Origin: JADFWK01 sp035527895
GTDB lineage: Bacteria > Desulfobacterota > DSM-4660 > Desulfatiglandales > B25-G16
Length of the DNA stretch: 64,000 nucleotides
Direction of reading: 5' to 3'
NCBI GenBank assembly: GCA_035527895.1
Contig: DATKZQ010000002.1
Coordinates: 1-64,000 of the forward strand
The translations under genes and the position numbers were made by a program. The notes beneath the pieces were generated by a model. That model was not told the origin of the DNA. It ran no database searches and worked only from the letters and a program-made list of their open reading frames with translations. Shown here piece after piece: positions 26,186-34,308 of this stretch (the first letter of the stretch is position 1; every line of letters begins with the position of its first letter).

Positions 26186-26992
26186 ATGAGCACCCATATG
26201 AAGCGGGTATTAACGGCCCTCATCACCATTCCGCCTTTTATCGGGATCATTTGTTTTGCTCCTCTCTATGTCTTAACACTGCTCATCACGGTGGTTGCGT
26301 TAGCCAGTTTGCATGAATTTTATCGAATGATAAGGCCTCCCGTACAAAAGGCCCTCATGTTCATCACGTACCTTCTGAGCGTTTCCCTGTTCTCTTCTCT
26401 CATCTTTATGGACCGTTTTTACGTAGCCATATTTCCCCTCTTTGTTATGATCCCTCTGGCGTACACCCTGTTCAGCTCCCGCCGCAACAACCCCATGAAA
26501 GGTGATGGTGCAGGCCTCACAATTGTGGGGCCCTTTTATGTCTGCCTGCCTTTGATGCTTTTGGCCCTAATCGCTCGCTTACCAGAGGGCACGCTATGGG
26601 TTCTTTACCTCTTGGCAGTCGTTTTTGCAGGCGACACCGCCTCATTCTATGTGGGAAGGCGCTTCGGCAAACATAGGCTTATACACGTAAGCCCGGGGAA
26701 AACCTGGGAAGGCACCGCAGGAGGACTACTGGCAAACACAGCTATTGGCGGCATATTTGGCTCACTTTTCTTTCCTTCTTTATCTCTTGCATCCATTATG
26801 GTATTAGCTATTAGTATAGGTATTTCCGGTCAGATTGGTGATCTCGTGGAATCCCTTTTCAAGAGAAGGTCCGACCTGAAGGACAGCGGTACCCTTCTGC
26901 CGGGCCACGGAGGCCTCCTCGACAGAATCGACGGCCTGCTTTTTGCGATCCCCGTTCTCTATCTCTATTTGGGCTTTCGATTATTGCTTTAA
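26186..26992 (+). CDS. cdsA: Phosphatidate cytidylyltransferase
   Basis: A 268-residue integral membrane enzyme with about seven membrane segments that makes CDP-diacylglycerol from phosphatidate and CTP. The C-terminal family signature is intact: SGQIGDLVESLFKRRSDLKD followed by LLPGHGGLLDRIDG. It begins 13 bases after uppS. Its product is used by PssA, encoded 5 kb downstream. Confidence 0.95.
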   Translation: MSTHMKRVLTALITIPPFIGIICFAPLYVLTLLITVVALASLHEFYRMIRPPVQKALMFITYLLSVSLFSSLIFMDRFYVAIFPLFVMIPLAYTLFSSRRNNPMKGDGAGLTIVGPFYVCLPLMLLALIARLPEGTLWVLYLLAVVFAGDTASFYVGRRFGKHRLIHVSPGKTWEGTAGGLLANTAIGGIFGSLFFPSLSLASIMVLAISIGISGQIGDLVESLFKRRSDLKDSGTLLPGHGGLLDRIDGLLFAIPVLYLYLGFRLLL

Positions 26993-27111
26993 CTCGGCAA
27001 ACCAGTGATGCGCGTTTATTCTGCTTGGCATAGTATTATCGACAAGGTGCAGGGTTTTCCGGCGAGGGCCAATAAAAAGCTTAAGAAACTGAAGAAATCT
27101 ACTACGTTACT

Positions 27112-27166
27112 GAGTACTTCGATTCGCAAATACGGCGACCTATTTTGTTCACGTGCCTCAGAAACG
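27112..27166. repeat. 55-bp dispersed repeat, copy A (partner at 30772-30826)
   Basis: The segment containing ACTTCGATTCGCAAATACGG aligns without gaps with 30772-30826 at roughly three quarters identity (counted by eye). It lies just before dxr in the cdsA-dxr spacer. Substitutions are spread through the segment; no reading frame through it matches a known protein. Confidence 0.5.
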
Positions 27167-27195
27167 TAGCTCAATCAGCAAGGAACTCGACTATT

Positions 27196-28362
27196 TTGAA
27201 AAACATATGCCTTCTAGGATCAACCGGTTATATAGGGACTAATTCGCTCACGGTTATAAAGAAAAACCCTGAAGAATACCGTGTTGTAGCCCTCGGAGCA
27301 GGAAAAAACCTCGATATCCTTGCGGAACAGATCAAGGAATTTAAGCCGCGGTTTGCGGCAGTCATCAATTCCGATCTAGCCCGGGAACTGAAAGCCAGGC
27401 TGAATAATCGCTTCGATACCGAGGTTTTGTTTGGAACCGAAGGTTACTCTCAGATTGCGGCCCTGTCAGAAGTGGACTTGGTGATTGCGGCTATGACCGG
27501 GTCATCGGGGCTCTTGCCCACGTATTCGGCGATAACGGCAGGCAAAGATGTTGCCCTAGCCAACAAAGAGGCATTGGTTATTGCAGGATCCGTGCTCACA
27601 CATGAATCACAAAGGGTCGGTGCGCATATAGTCCCTATTGACAGTGAGCACAGCGCAATAATGCAGTCCACCCAGGGACACATGAGAGAAGATCTCAAGA
27701 AGATCATCCTGACAGGGTCGGGTGGGCCGTTTAAAGATTATTCTCTGGAGGAATTATCAAGGGCTACTCCGGAAGCAGCACTGAAACACCCGAATTGGAG
27801 GATGGGAAAGAAGATCACGATTGACTCGGCAACCATGATGAATAAGGGGATCGAAGCGATCGAGGCAAAATGGCTTTTCAATATAGAGGTCGATCAAATA
27901 GAGATCATGCTTCATCCCCAAAGCATAGTCCACTCTATGGTCGAATATGTGGACGGTTCCATAATTGCGCAATTGGCGTTTCCCGACATGAGAATTCCCA
28001 TATCCTATGCCCTCTCATACCCCCGACACCTTGAGGGAGACCTGCCCACCCTTGATCTGTCGGAGATTGGAGCCCTGAGCTTTGAGAAACCTGATACAAA
28101 CAGGTTCAGATGCCTGCAGTTGGCTTTAACGGCTGGCAAAATAGGGCAAAGCATGCCGGCAGTACTGAGCGGCTCCAACGAAATAGCTGTCTCTGCCTTC
28201 CTGGAAGGAAGGATCGGATTCCTGGACATCCCTCAGGTGGTTGAAAAAACGATGGAACGACACCGGGTTTTCCCTATCAACTCTATCGATCAGGCCGTCG
28301 AGGCGGATCGATGGGCTCAATCTGTGGCAAAAGAGATCTTGGAAAAAATGGTTGGTAATTAG
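27196..28362 (+). CDS. dxr: 1-deoxy-D-xylulose 5-phosphate reductoisomerase
   Basis: The second enzyme of the MEP isoprenoid pathway, 388 residues. I start it at TTG 27196 (MKNICLLGSTGYIGTNSL), because this gives the standard N-terminus at the NADPH-binding GSTGxIG motif and AAGGAA lies about ten bases upstream; the frame continues to 27145 through repeat sequence. The metal/substrate motifs VPIDSEHSAI, LTGSGGPFKD, HPNWRMGKKITIDSATMMNKG and HPQSIVHSMVEY are intact. The motif residue usually Ser (GSTGSIG) is Tyr here. Confidence 0.95.
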   Translation: MKNICLLGSTGYIGTNSLTVIKKNPEEYRVVALGAGKNLDILAEQIKEFKPRFAAVINSDLARELKARLNNRFDTEVLFGTEGYSQIAALSEVDLVIAAMTGSSGLLPTYSAITAGKDVALANKEALVIAGSVLTHESQRVGAHIVPIDSEHSAIMQSTQGHMREDLKKIILTGSGGPFKDYSLEELSRATPEAALKHPNWRMGKKITIDSATMMNKGIEAIEAKWLFNIEVDQIEIMLHPQSIVHSMVEYVDGSIIAQLAFPDMRIPISYALSYPRHLEGDLPTLDLSEIGALSFEKPDTNRFRCLQLALTAGKIGQSMPAVLSGSNEIAVSAFLEGRIGFLDIPQVVEKTMERHRVFPINSIDQAVEADRWAQSVAKEILEKMVGN

Positions 28363-28367
28363 TATTT

Positions 28368-29444
28368 ATGAGCACTTTCCTGTACTATATAATACCGTTT
28401 ATTGTCGTCCTCGGCATCCTAATCGCTTTTCACGAATTTGGTCATTTTTTGCTGGCCAAGTCCTTCAAGGTGATGGTCCATAAGTTCTCCCTTGGCTTTG
28501 GGCCTAAACTCATCGGAAAAAGGATAGGCGAAACTGAGTATGTGATTTCTGCCTTTCCCCTCGGCGGGTACGTCAAGATGTTGGGCGAGAGCGATGAGGA
28601 AGAAGTTACCCCTGAAGAGGCCCATCGTTCTTTCGCTGCGCAGCCCCCAATCAACAGAATAGCCATCGCAGCTGCCGGGCCTGTGTTCAATTTCCTCTTG
28701 GCTTTCCTTCTTTTTACCGGGCTTTACCTGATATCAGGTTACCCCGCCATGGCTCCGGAAGTCGGCCAGGTGCGACCCAACTCACCGGCCGATAAGGCTG
28801 GGCTCCTTAAGGGCGATGTCATTGAATACATAGAGGATAAGAAAATCGACGAATGGAGTGACATCAAAAGGTTTATCGAAAAAAGCTCTGGGCAGGGACT
28901 AGCCATTGGAGTGAAAAGGGGAGATGAAAGAATCTCGACCACGGTCTTTCCGGAAGAGGAGACAATAAAAAACATCTTTGGCGAAGAGATTAAATCCCCC
29001 CTCATAGGAATTGTGGCGAGTGGCACCATTGAAAAACTGAGATTAACCCCTTTTAGTGCAATTCAAAAGGGGGCAGAAAAGACCTGGGAGGTAACCGCGC
29101 TCACCATCTTGACCGTGGTCAAACTAATCCAAGGTATTGTACCATTGAAAACAGTTGGAGGGCCTATCCTAATCGGGCAGCTGACCGGCGATATTGCCAG
29201 AGAGAATTTAAGCTACCTCCTTCCATTCATGGCTGTCATAAGTATCAACCTTGCCATATTAAACCTTATTCCCGTGCCGGTTTTAGATGGCGGCATGATC
29301 CTTTTTCTCATCATAGAGCTTATCTTTAGGAAGCCCATCAGCATTAGAAAAAGGGAAATGGCCCAGAAAATAGGTTTCTTCATTCTCTTGGTCTTGATGG
29401 CCTTTGTTTTTTACAATGACCTTGCACGGATATTCACTAAGTAA
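28368..29444 (+). CDS. rseP: Site-2 membrane metalloprotease RseP
   Basis: A 358-residue intramembrane zinc protease that releases membrane-tethered regulators such as anti-sigma factors. The zinc motif is HEFGH (residues near 22-26, in ILIAFHEFGHFLLAKSF); the second motif NLIPVPVLDGG lies near the C-terminus; a single PDZ domain (PEVGQVRPNSPADKAGLLKGDVI) sits between. E. coli RseP has two PDZ domains; this shorter form is common. It starts five bases after dxr. Confidence 0.95.
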   Translation: MSTFLYYIIPFIVVLGILIAFHEFGHFLLAKSFKVMVHKFSLGFGPKLIGKRIGETEYVISAFPLGGYVKMLGESDEEEVTPEEAHRSFAAQPPINRIAIAAAGPVFNFLLAFLLFTGLYLISGYPAMAPEVGQVRPNSPADKAGLLKGDVIEYIEDKKIDEWSDIKRFIEKSSGQGLAIGVKRGDERISTTVFPEEETIKNIFGEEIKSPLIGIVASGTIEKLRLTPFSAIQKGAEKTWEVTALTILTVVKLIQGIVPLKTVGGPILIGQLTGDIARENLSYLLPFMAVISINLAILNLIPVPVLDGGMILFLIIELIFRKPISIRKREMAQKIGFFILLVLMAFVFYNDLARIFTK

Positions 29445-29514
29445 GTGAAGATTGAAAATTGAAGATTGAAGGTTTAAGATCTTCAATAGAAAATAGTCAA
29501 CCGAAAATCGACAA

Positions 29515-30204
29515 TTGAATATCCTTTCCATAAATACCTCAACCGGCCAGTACAGCCTAGCAGTAATGAAGGATGAATTCCTTTTGGCCGAATACATCTT
29601 ACCGTCAGGGTCTAGTCGGTATAGCGGTCTCATGCCGTCGCTGGATGACCTGCTTGCCAAGGCAGGCCTTATGCCTCAAAAACTTGACGGCTTAACGGTT
29701 GCCGTAGGACCAGGCAGCTTTACCGGTATTCGCATAGGTTTATCGATAATCAAGGGGCTCTCCGAATCCCTTGCTATACCAATAGTTGGGGTTCCAACCT
29801 TAGAAGCTATGGCCAGCCAGCTTTCCTTCCTGAATGAAGATATATGTCCCTTGGTGGCTTCACGGAGAGGAGAGGTGTTTACTGCCTTGTTTCGGTGGAG
29901 TAAACATGGCGAGCTACTGAGGGTCAAAGAAGATACCTGTGTAAAGATAACCGAAATCGTTACCATACTTGAAACCAAGACAGTTTTCATAGGAAACAAC
30001 CTGGCTCAGCAAGGGCCCGTCTTGAAACAGCAGTTAGGGGCAAATACTCTATTGGCACCATCAAATCTCTGGACTCTCAGAGCCTCATCTGTTGGCATAG
30101 TGGGATTAAGACGACTTCGAAAAGGTGACTCGGACAATTCAAGCGAGCTTGTACCAACCTATTTCCGAGAAGCCGATATACGTCCACCCATAAAGAAACT
30201 GTAA
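29515..30204 (+). CDS. tsaB: tRNA threonylcarbamoyladenosine biosynthesis protein TsaB
   Basis: A 229-residue ASKHA-fold protein, partner of TsaD in making t6A37 of tRNAs. The N-terminus MNILSINTSTGQYSLAV and the VAVGPGSFTGIRIGLSIIKGLS motif are diagnostic. It starts at TTG 29515, directly after an AT-rich run of ATTGAA repeats (29446-29514), with no clear Shine-Dalgarno sequence. It closes the housekeeping run. Confidence 0.93.
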   Translation: MNILSINTSTGQYSLAVMKDEFLLAEYILPSGSSRYSGLMPSLDDLLAKAGLMPQKLDGLTVAVGPGSFTGIRIGLSIIKGLSESLAIPIVGVPTLEAMASQLSFLNEDICPLVASRRGEVFTALFRWSKHGELLRVKEDTCVKITEIVTILETKTVFIGNNLAQQGPVLKQQLGANTLLAPSNLWTLRASSVGIVGLRRLRKGDSDNSSELVPTYFREADIRPPIKKL

Positions 30205-30254
30205 TGAAGAACCTGGACTACTAGATGTCTATATAAGCAAACATCTTAAGATTT

Positions 30255-30290
30255 ATCCGCCAGACTTCGGGCGGATTAATATCAAGTTTT
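30255..30290 (+). terminator. Candidate terminator after tsaB
   Basis: ATCCGCC (30255-30261) and GGCGGAT (30270-30276) form a 7-bp stem with an eight-base loop; a TTTTT run follows only at about 30287, so it is a weak Rho-independent candidate for the end of the rpsB-tsaB run. Confidence 0.35.
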
Positions 30291-30331
30291 TGTAATACCA
30301 CTAAGGTGCAAAGGATAATTGGGATCGTAGA

Positions 30332-30461
30332 ACGGTTGCGGTTGCGCAGCCCTGGCCCAGTCCTGGCTTATAGGTTTAGTAGTCTTGTTCAAGTTCATAG
30401 CGCCAGGGCGGGCTAGAAACGGTTAACGGTCAACGTCATACGAAACCAGCGGCGCAACCGT
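30332..30461. repeat. Nested inverted repeat in the tsaB-psd spacer
   Basis: ACGGTTGCG (30332-30340) pairs with CGCAACCGT (30453-30461), and GCCCTGGC (30349-30356) with GCCAGGGC (30402-30409), giving a nested 130-bp foldback. The surrounding 30205-31018 spacer has no gene; it also holds the GCCAAAGGCTATGGCCGA hairpin near 30541, repeat copy B at 30772 and GC-rich direct repeats (CCATTCGGCCTCGAG twice at 30836-30866). Confidence 0.45.
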
Positions 30462-30771
30462 ATAACCTTAGACGAAACCAACATCGCTTTGCCTCACATA
30501 ATGGACTATGGTTTTTCTCAACTCGCCCGTCCTCGTCCGACGCCAAAGGCTATGGCCGACGGTGTCCGCAGTGGCCCGCTACGGAGGGTGGATCGGTTTG
30601 AGCCGGAACTTCGCCAGTCCTATTTGAAGCGCCTTTGTGATCACGAGGACTAATCCGGTTTTGTTTTGTTCCAATCAACGACATTTTATCAGAGTTACAT
30701 ATGCTGTATTGACAAACACGTAAATTTATATTAAACGCTACATGGAGAGAAAACTAAACTTTCCAGGGACT

Positions 30772-30826
30772 TAGTGCTTCGATCCGTGAATACGGTGATG
30801 TATTTTGTCCACTTGTTTGAGAAATG
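30772..30826. repeat. 55-bp dispersed repeat, copy B (partner at 27112-27166)
   Basis: This copy contains GCTTCGATCCGTGAATACGG and aligns colinearly with copy A. It is followed by tandem CCATTCGGCCTCGAG units and by the block at 30921-30969 that recurs near 33870. Confidence 0.5.
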
Positions 30827-30920
30827 CCGCTCACTCCATTCGGCCTCGAGCCATTCGGCCTCGAGCTCATGGCCGAGAGGCTCATGGCCGGGGGCAGCAC
30901 TGAGTCCTGAGGGCTTCGAC

Positions 30921-30969
30921 TGAGACGTGTCGGCGAGCCCTTCAGCTTGAGCTCAGGTCGAAAGCTCAC
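30921..30969. repeat. GAGACGTGTCG repeat with invertible core, copy 1
   Basis: TGAGACGTGTCGGCGAGCCC TTCAGC is followed by a 19-bp core at 30949-30967 (GAGCTCAGGTCGAAAGCTC). In copy 2 (33870-33918) the flanks are nearly the same but the core is its reverse complement. Confidence 0.55.
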
Positions 30970-31018
30970 GTCGAGTCGCTCAGCCGAAGTCTCAATAGGT
31001 TGGTCATCGAGCTTATGA

Positions 31019-31693
31019 ATGGAAGGACTTAGGTTGGACACACGAAAAGTAAACAACAAACTGCCGATCGCTTGGGAGGGAATTCCCTTTGTGCTCGCTG
31101 GAGCAACTCTCACCGCGCTTTTTTTCATTTTGGATCTGCAATTCCTTGCCATTGCTTTAGCCCTGCTAACCCTCTTTACCGCTTATTTTTTTCGAGATCC
31201 TGACAGAAACCTTGTGGATCAGGAGAAAGCGGTACTGACACCAGCAGACGGCAAGATAATAGCAATACGGAACCTTGAAACCGGGGACAATCGTTTAGAA
31301 GATAAATCGATAAAGATAAGCATCTTTATGTCGGTCTTTAATGCGCATATAAACCGAATCCCCGTTACAGGGAGGGTCAGTCGGTTAGCCTATCATCCCG
31401 GTAGATTCTTTTCAGCCAACTTGGACAAGGCCTCCCTTCATAATGAAAACAATGTGGTGACTTTGGAAACGGATAACAGGAAAAGGATAATCCTTGTTCA
31501 GATCGCCGGCCTCATTGCAAGAAGGATTGTCTGCTGGGTGAAAACAGGAGATTATGTGTATACCGGTCAGAGGTTCGGCCTGATTCGATTCGGCTCAAGA
31601 CTCGAGGTCTATCTTCCGCCTGACACGGCTATCTTGGTTTCCATCGGGCAAAAGGTCAAGGCCGGACAAACGGTACTGGGGTATCTGAGCTAA
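31019..31693 (+). CDS. psd: Phosphatidylserine decarboxylase (short, archaeal/Gram-positive-type)
   Basis: A 224-residue precursor that self-cleaves to form the pyruvoyl enzyme converting phosphatidylserine to phosphatidylethanolamine. The N-terminal part has two hydrophobic segments, then YFFRDPDRNL, LTPADGKI, FMSVFNAHINRIP, and the cleavage motif FGSR (Gly-Ser bond). ATG 31019 opens the frame; TTG 31034, with AAGGAC seven bases upstream, may be the true start. The next gene (pssA) begins two bases after the stop, so the pair makes and uses phosphatidylserine. Confidence 0.93.
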   Translation: MEGLRLDTRKVNNKLPIAWEGIPFVLAGATLTALFFILDLQFLAIALALLTLFTAYFFRDPDRNLVDQEKAVLTPADGKIIAIRNLETGDNRLEDKSIKISIFMSVFNAHINRIPVTGRVSRLAYHPGRFFSANLDKASLHNENNVVTLETDNRKRIILVQIAGLIARRIVCWVKTGDYVYTGQRFGLIRFGSRLEVYLPPDTAILVSIGQKVKAGQTVLGYLS

Positions 31694-31694
31694 C

Positions 31695-32495
31695 GTGAAA
31701 ACAGTAAATAGATCAAGGAAAAGGAATAAGAAAGGAATATACATCCTGCCTAACCTGTTTACCTCCTGCAGCCTCTTCTGTGGATGCTATGCCATTATTG
31801 CTGCGACGCAAGGAAGGTATGATGCCGCTGCTGTTGCCATCCTCATATCTTCCTTACTCGATGGGTTAGATGGTAAGATTGCCCGCTTCACTAACACAAC
31901 CAGTCAGTTTGGCATCGAATATGATTCTCTGTCAGATCTGGTCGCCTTCGGTGTGGCCCCTGGATTGTTGGTTTTTGAGTGGTCCTTAAAACCCTTCGGA
32001 AGATTTGGCTGGCTTGCAGTGTTTCTGTATGTTACGTGCGGCGCTCTGAGGCTTGCTCGATTCAATACTCATAAAGGCAATCTTGAATCCCGTCACTTTA
32101 AAGGCTTGCCTATACCGGGGGCAGCTGTTTTTATTGCCGCTGCCATTCTTTTCATCAATTCCTTAGGCGACCCTTCCGAGCGTCAACCAATCCTTTTCAT
32201 AAGCGCCATGTACGTGCTGTCATTTCTCATGGTCAGCACGATCGATTATCTCAGCTTTAAGGGCATGGATTTGTTTAGGCGAAAGCCCTTTAACGTGCTG
32301 GTCGCCACTATCCTGGTTTTTATTGTTGTGGCATATAAGCCGCCCTTGATGCTGTTCCTTTTATCGAGTCTGTATATTTTTTCAGGCCCTGCACAAAGCT
32401 TGTATCGGCTGTTTCATAAACAAGCAAAGAAGACACGGCCCCTGATCAGTTCCTCACCAGATCGCAGCGAAGAAGGCCTGGAAGGCAAATCATGA
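31695..32495 (+). CDS. pssA: CDP-diacylglycerol-serine O-phosphatidyltransferase
   Basis: A 266-residue membrane enzyme of the CDP-alcohol phosphatidyltransferase family. The signature DG-x2-AR-x8-G-x3-D-x3-D is seen as DGLDGKIARFTNTTSQFGIE then YDSLSD. It starts at GTG 31695 immediately after psd. About six membrane segments. It uses CDP-diacylglycerol (from CdsA) and serine to supply Psd. Confidence 0.94.
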   Translation: MKTVNRSRKRNKKGIYILPNLFTSCSLFCGCYAIIAATQGRYDAAAVAILISSLLDGLDGKIARFTNTTSQFGIEYDSLSDLVAFGVAPGLLVFEWSLKPFGRFGWLAVFLYVTCGALRLARFNTHKGNLESRHFKGLPIPGAAVFIAAAILFINSLGDPSERQPILFISAMYVLSFLMVSTIDYLSFKGMDLFRRKPFNVLVATILVFIVVAYKPPLMLFLLSSLYIFSGPAQSLYRLFHKQAKKTRPLISSSPDRSEEGLEGKS

Positions 32496-32617
32496 AAAAG
32501 AGCGTGGCACTCAATAGCATTGCAATTGAATTGCCCCTGGCCATACTGGCTTTTGTTGCAACGGGAAGGAAGTCGTTCGTGATCAACCGTATCACGCGAA
32601 TGCGGTGTCAGGTCTGA
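32492..32617 (+). CDS. Possible 41-residue peptide coupled to pssA
   Basis: An ATG at 32492 overlaps the pssA TGA as ATGA and opens a 41-codon frame (MKKSVALNSIAIELPLAILA...) with one hydrophobic stretch (residues 12-24). I recognise no family. The overlap favours translation, but the frame could equally be a chance opening or the remnant of a lost gene. The 32618-32714 stretch before rsmD shows nothing else. Confidence 0.22.
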   Translation: MKKSVALNSIAIELPLAILAFVATGRKSFVINRITRMRCQV

Positions 32618-32714
32618 CTGCATTGCCCGTGCGCCCTGACGTAGTGCATCTTCATAAGGACACTGAACCTTTTTCTAAGGCCGGGGACAGAGGGTAGTGT
32701 TGCCCGATGCAATC

Positions 32715-33290
32715 ATGAGAATAACAGGCGGTACGGTTAGAGGCCAGCGACTTGCAAAGGTCAGGTGGCCCGATATCAGACCTACTGCAGATATGGTGAG
32801 GGGTTCTATCTTCAACATCTTGGGCCAGACCCTGAGCGGCCTCCTCGTGTTGGATCTCTTTGCAGGTACCGGGAGCCTGGGAATAGAATCTCTGAGCAGA
32901 GGGGCCAAAAGAGGCGTGTTTATGGATAGTTCAAGGAGGTCCATTGCAATCATTAAGAAGAATGTCAGCATGTGCGGTTTTGGGGAAAACTCGATTATGA
33001 TTAGAGCAGAGTTACCCAAAGGCCTGACCCATGTCAAAGATTACGGGTATGATCAATTCGATCTGGTCTTTATGGACCCACCCTATGGGAGCGGTTATGT
33101 TGAGTCTACAATGATCCAACTTGTTGAGGAAAACCTGCTGAATCAGGACGGTGTAGCAGTTGTAGAACTATCGACCAGGCCAACCGATTCATTTCCCTCA
33201 AGGATTCAAGATCTCCGGCTCAAGCAAACCAAAACTTACGGATCAACTATGATAGGCTTCTACGGTTTTTCCAGTCATAAGGAAGAATAA
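32715..33290 (+). CDS. rsmD: 16S rRNA (guanine966-N2)-methyltransferase RsmD
   Basis: A 191-residue SAM-dependent methyltransferase. MRITGGTVRGQRL matches the family N-terminus and fixes ATG 32715; an in-frame TTG at 32700 with GAGGG just upstream would add five residues. The SAM-binding VLDLFAGTGSLGIESLSRGA and catalytic DPPYGSGY motifs are present. coaD begins two bases after the stop, a conserved pairing in many bacteria. Confidence 0.94.
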   Translation: MRITGGTVRGQRLAKVRWPDIRPTADMVRGSIFNILGQTLSGLLVLDLFAGTGSLGIESLSRGAKRGVFMDSSRRSIAIIKKNVSMCGFGENSIMIRAELPKGLTHVKDYGYDQFDLVFMDPPYGSGYVESTMIQLVEENLLNQDGVAVVELSTRPTDSFPSRIQDLRLKQTKTYGSTMIGFYGFSSHKEE

Positions 33291-33291
33291 C

Positions 33292-33780
33292 ATGGGCAAA
33301 ATGGTAATCTATCCCGGTTCCTTTGATCCTATTACCAACGGTCATCTCAGTATTCTGAGAAGGGGCCTTACCATATTCGGCGCCGTCACCGTCGCTGTCG
33401 CCTCCAATCCCAGGAAGAATACCCTCTTCACCCTGGAGGAGAGGATGGAAATGATCAAGGAATCAACCAAAAATGATGAGAGGGTATTCATCGACTCATT
33501 TCATGGCTTGCTCGTTGATTATGTAGCGGATAAGGGAACCAACATCATCTTGAGAGGGATGAGGGCTCTCTCAGACTTTGAGTATGAGTTTCAGATGTCT
33601 TTGATGAACAGAAGGTTAAACAGAAATATTCAAACGATTTTCATGATGACCGATTATAAATGGTTTTATACCAGTTCCACTATAATAAAAGAGGCTGCCA
33701 GCTATGGAGGAGCCATTAAGGGTCTCGTGCCCGATATCGTCTGCCAAAAGCTCAAAGAGAAGTTTGGTTACGAATTCTGA
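33292..33780 (+). CDS. coaD: Pantetheine-phosphate adenylyltransferase
   Basis: A 162-residue nucleotidyltransferase for the penultimate CoA synthesis step. MVIYPGSFDPITNGHLSI carries the TxGH motif; ILRGMRALSDFEYEFQMSLMNR and YTSSTIIKEAASYGG (variant of ISSTLIRE) follow. Start at ATG 33292, or ATG three codons on. It suits a CoA-thioester-heavy metabolism but is a universal housekeeping gene. Confidence 0.96.
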   Translation: MGKMVIYPGSFDPITNGHLSILRRGLTIFGAVTVAVASNPRKNTLFTLEERMEMIKESTKNDERVFIDSFHGLLVDYVADKGTNIILRGMRALSDFEYEFQMSLMNRRLNRNIQTIFMMTDYKWFYTSSTIIKEAASYGGAIKGLVPDIVCQKLKEKFGYEF

Positions 33781-33869
33781 ATCCGCAGACCAGATCCTTT
33801 GATTCATAGGTTCTGTAACGAGCTTGCTACTGTTGGCTCAGTACTGCCCTCTGCCATGAGCCTTAGAGT

Positions 33870-33918
33870 TGAGACGTGTCGACGAGCCCTTCGGCTTGAG
33901 CTTTCGACCTGAGCTCAC
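33870..33918. repeat. GAGACGTGTCG repeat with invertible core, copy 2
   Basis: TGAGACGTGTCGACGAGCCC TTCGGC precedes the core 33898-33916 (GAGCTTTCGACCTGAGCTC), the reverse complement of the core of copy 1, while the outer sequence keeps its orientation. The GC-rich block fills most of the coaD-ihfA spacer. Confidence 0.55.
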
Positions 33919-34020
33919 TGCCGAATGGCTCGAGCCGACTGGAGTGTCCAACATTGGCCAAGCAGGTTCCCAAGATGCATCACAGAATTTTCGAATAGAA
34001 GCACTAAGGAGGATAGAGAC

Positions 34021-34308
34021 ATGGCCTTAACCAAAGAGAAGATCACGGACAGTATTTACAACCAGGTTGGTCTCAGCAAAACTCAATCCAGAAGGGTTGT
34101 CGAGAGTCTCTTAGATATCATGAAGCAAACGCTGGAAAGAGGAGAGGATCTTCTTCTTAGCGGCTTCGGGAAATTCTTAGTAAAAAGCAAGGCTGCCCGA
34201 AGGGGTAGAAATCCTCAGACCAAGGAAGACCTCCAACTAAAGGCCCGCAGAGTAGTGGTTTTCAGAACCTCGGGGGTTCTCAGGAAAAAAATCAACCAAA
34301 AGGGCTAG
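34021..34308 (+). CDS. ihfA: Integration host factor alpha / HU-family DNA-binding protein
   Basis: A 95-residue DNA-bending protein, MALTKEKITDSIYNQVGLSK..., with the family GFGKFLVKSKAARRGRNPQT arm region. ATG 34021 follows AAGGAGG at an ideal distance; the open frame upstream lies in repeat sequence. Sequence pattern fits IHF alpha, which would assist sigma-54 promoters such as those controlled by the activator at 8068. The stop overlaps the convergent rlpA stop in CTAG. Confidence 0.9.
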   Translation: MALTKEKITDSIYNQVGLSKTQSRRVVESLLDIMKQTLERGEDLLLSGFGKFLVKSKAARRGRNPQTKEDLQLKARRVVVFRTSGVLRKKINQKG

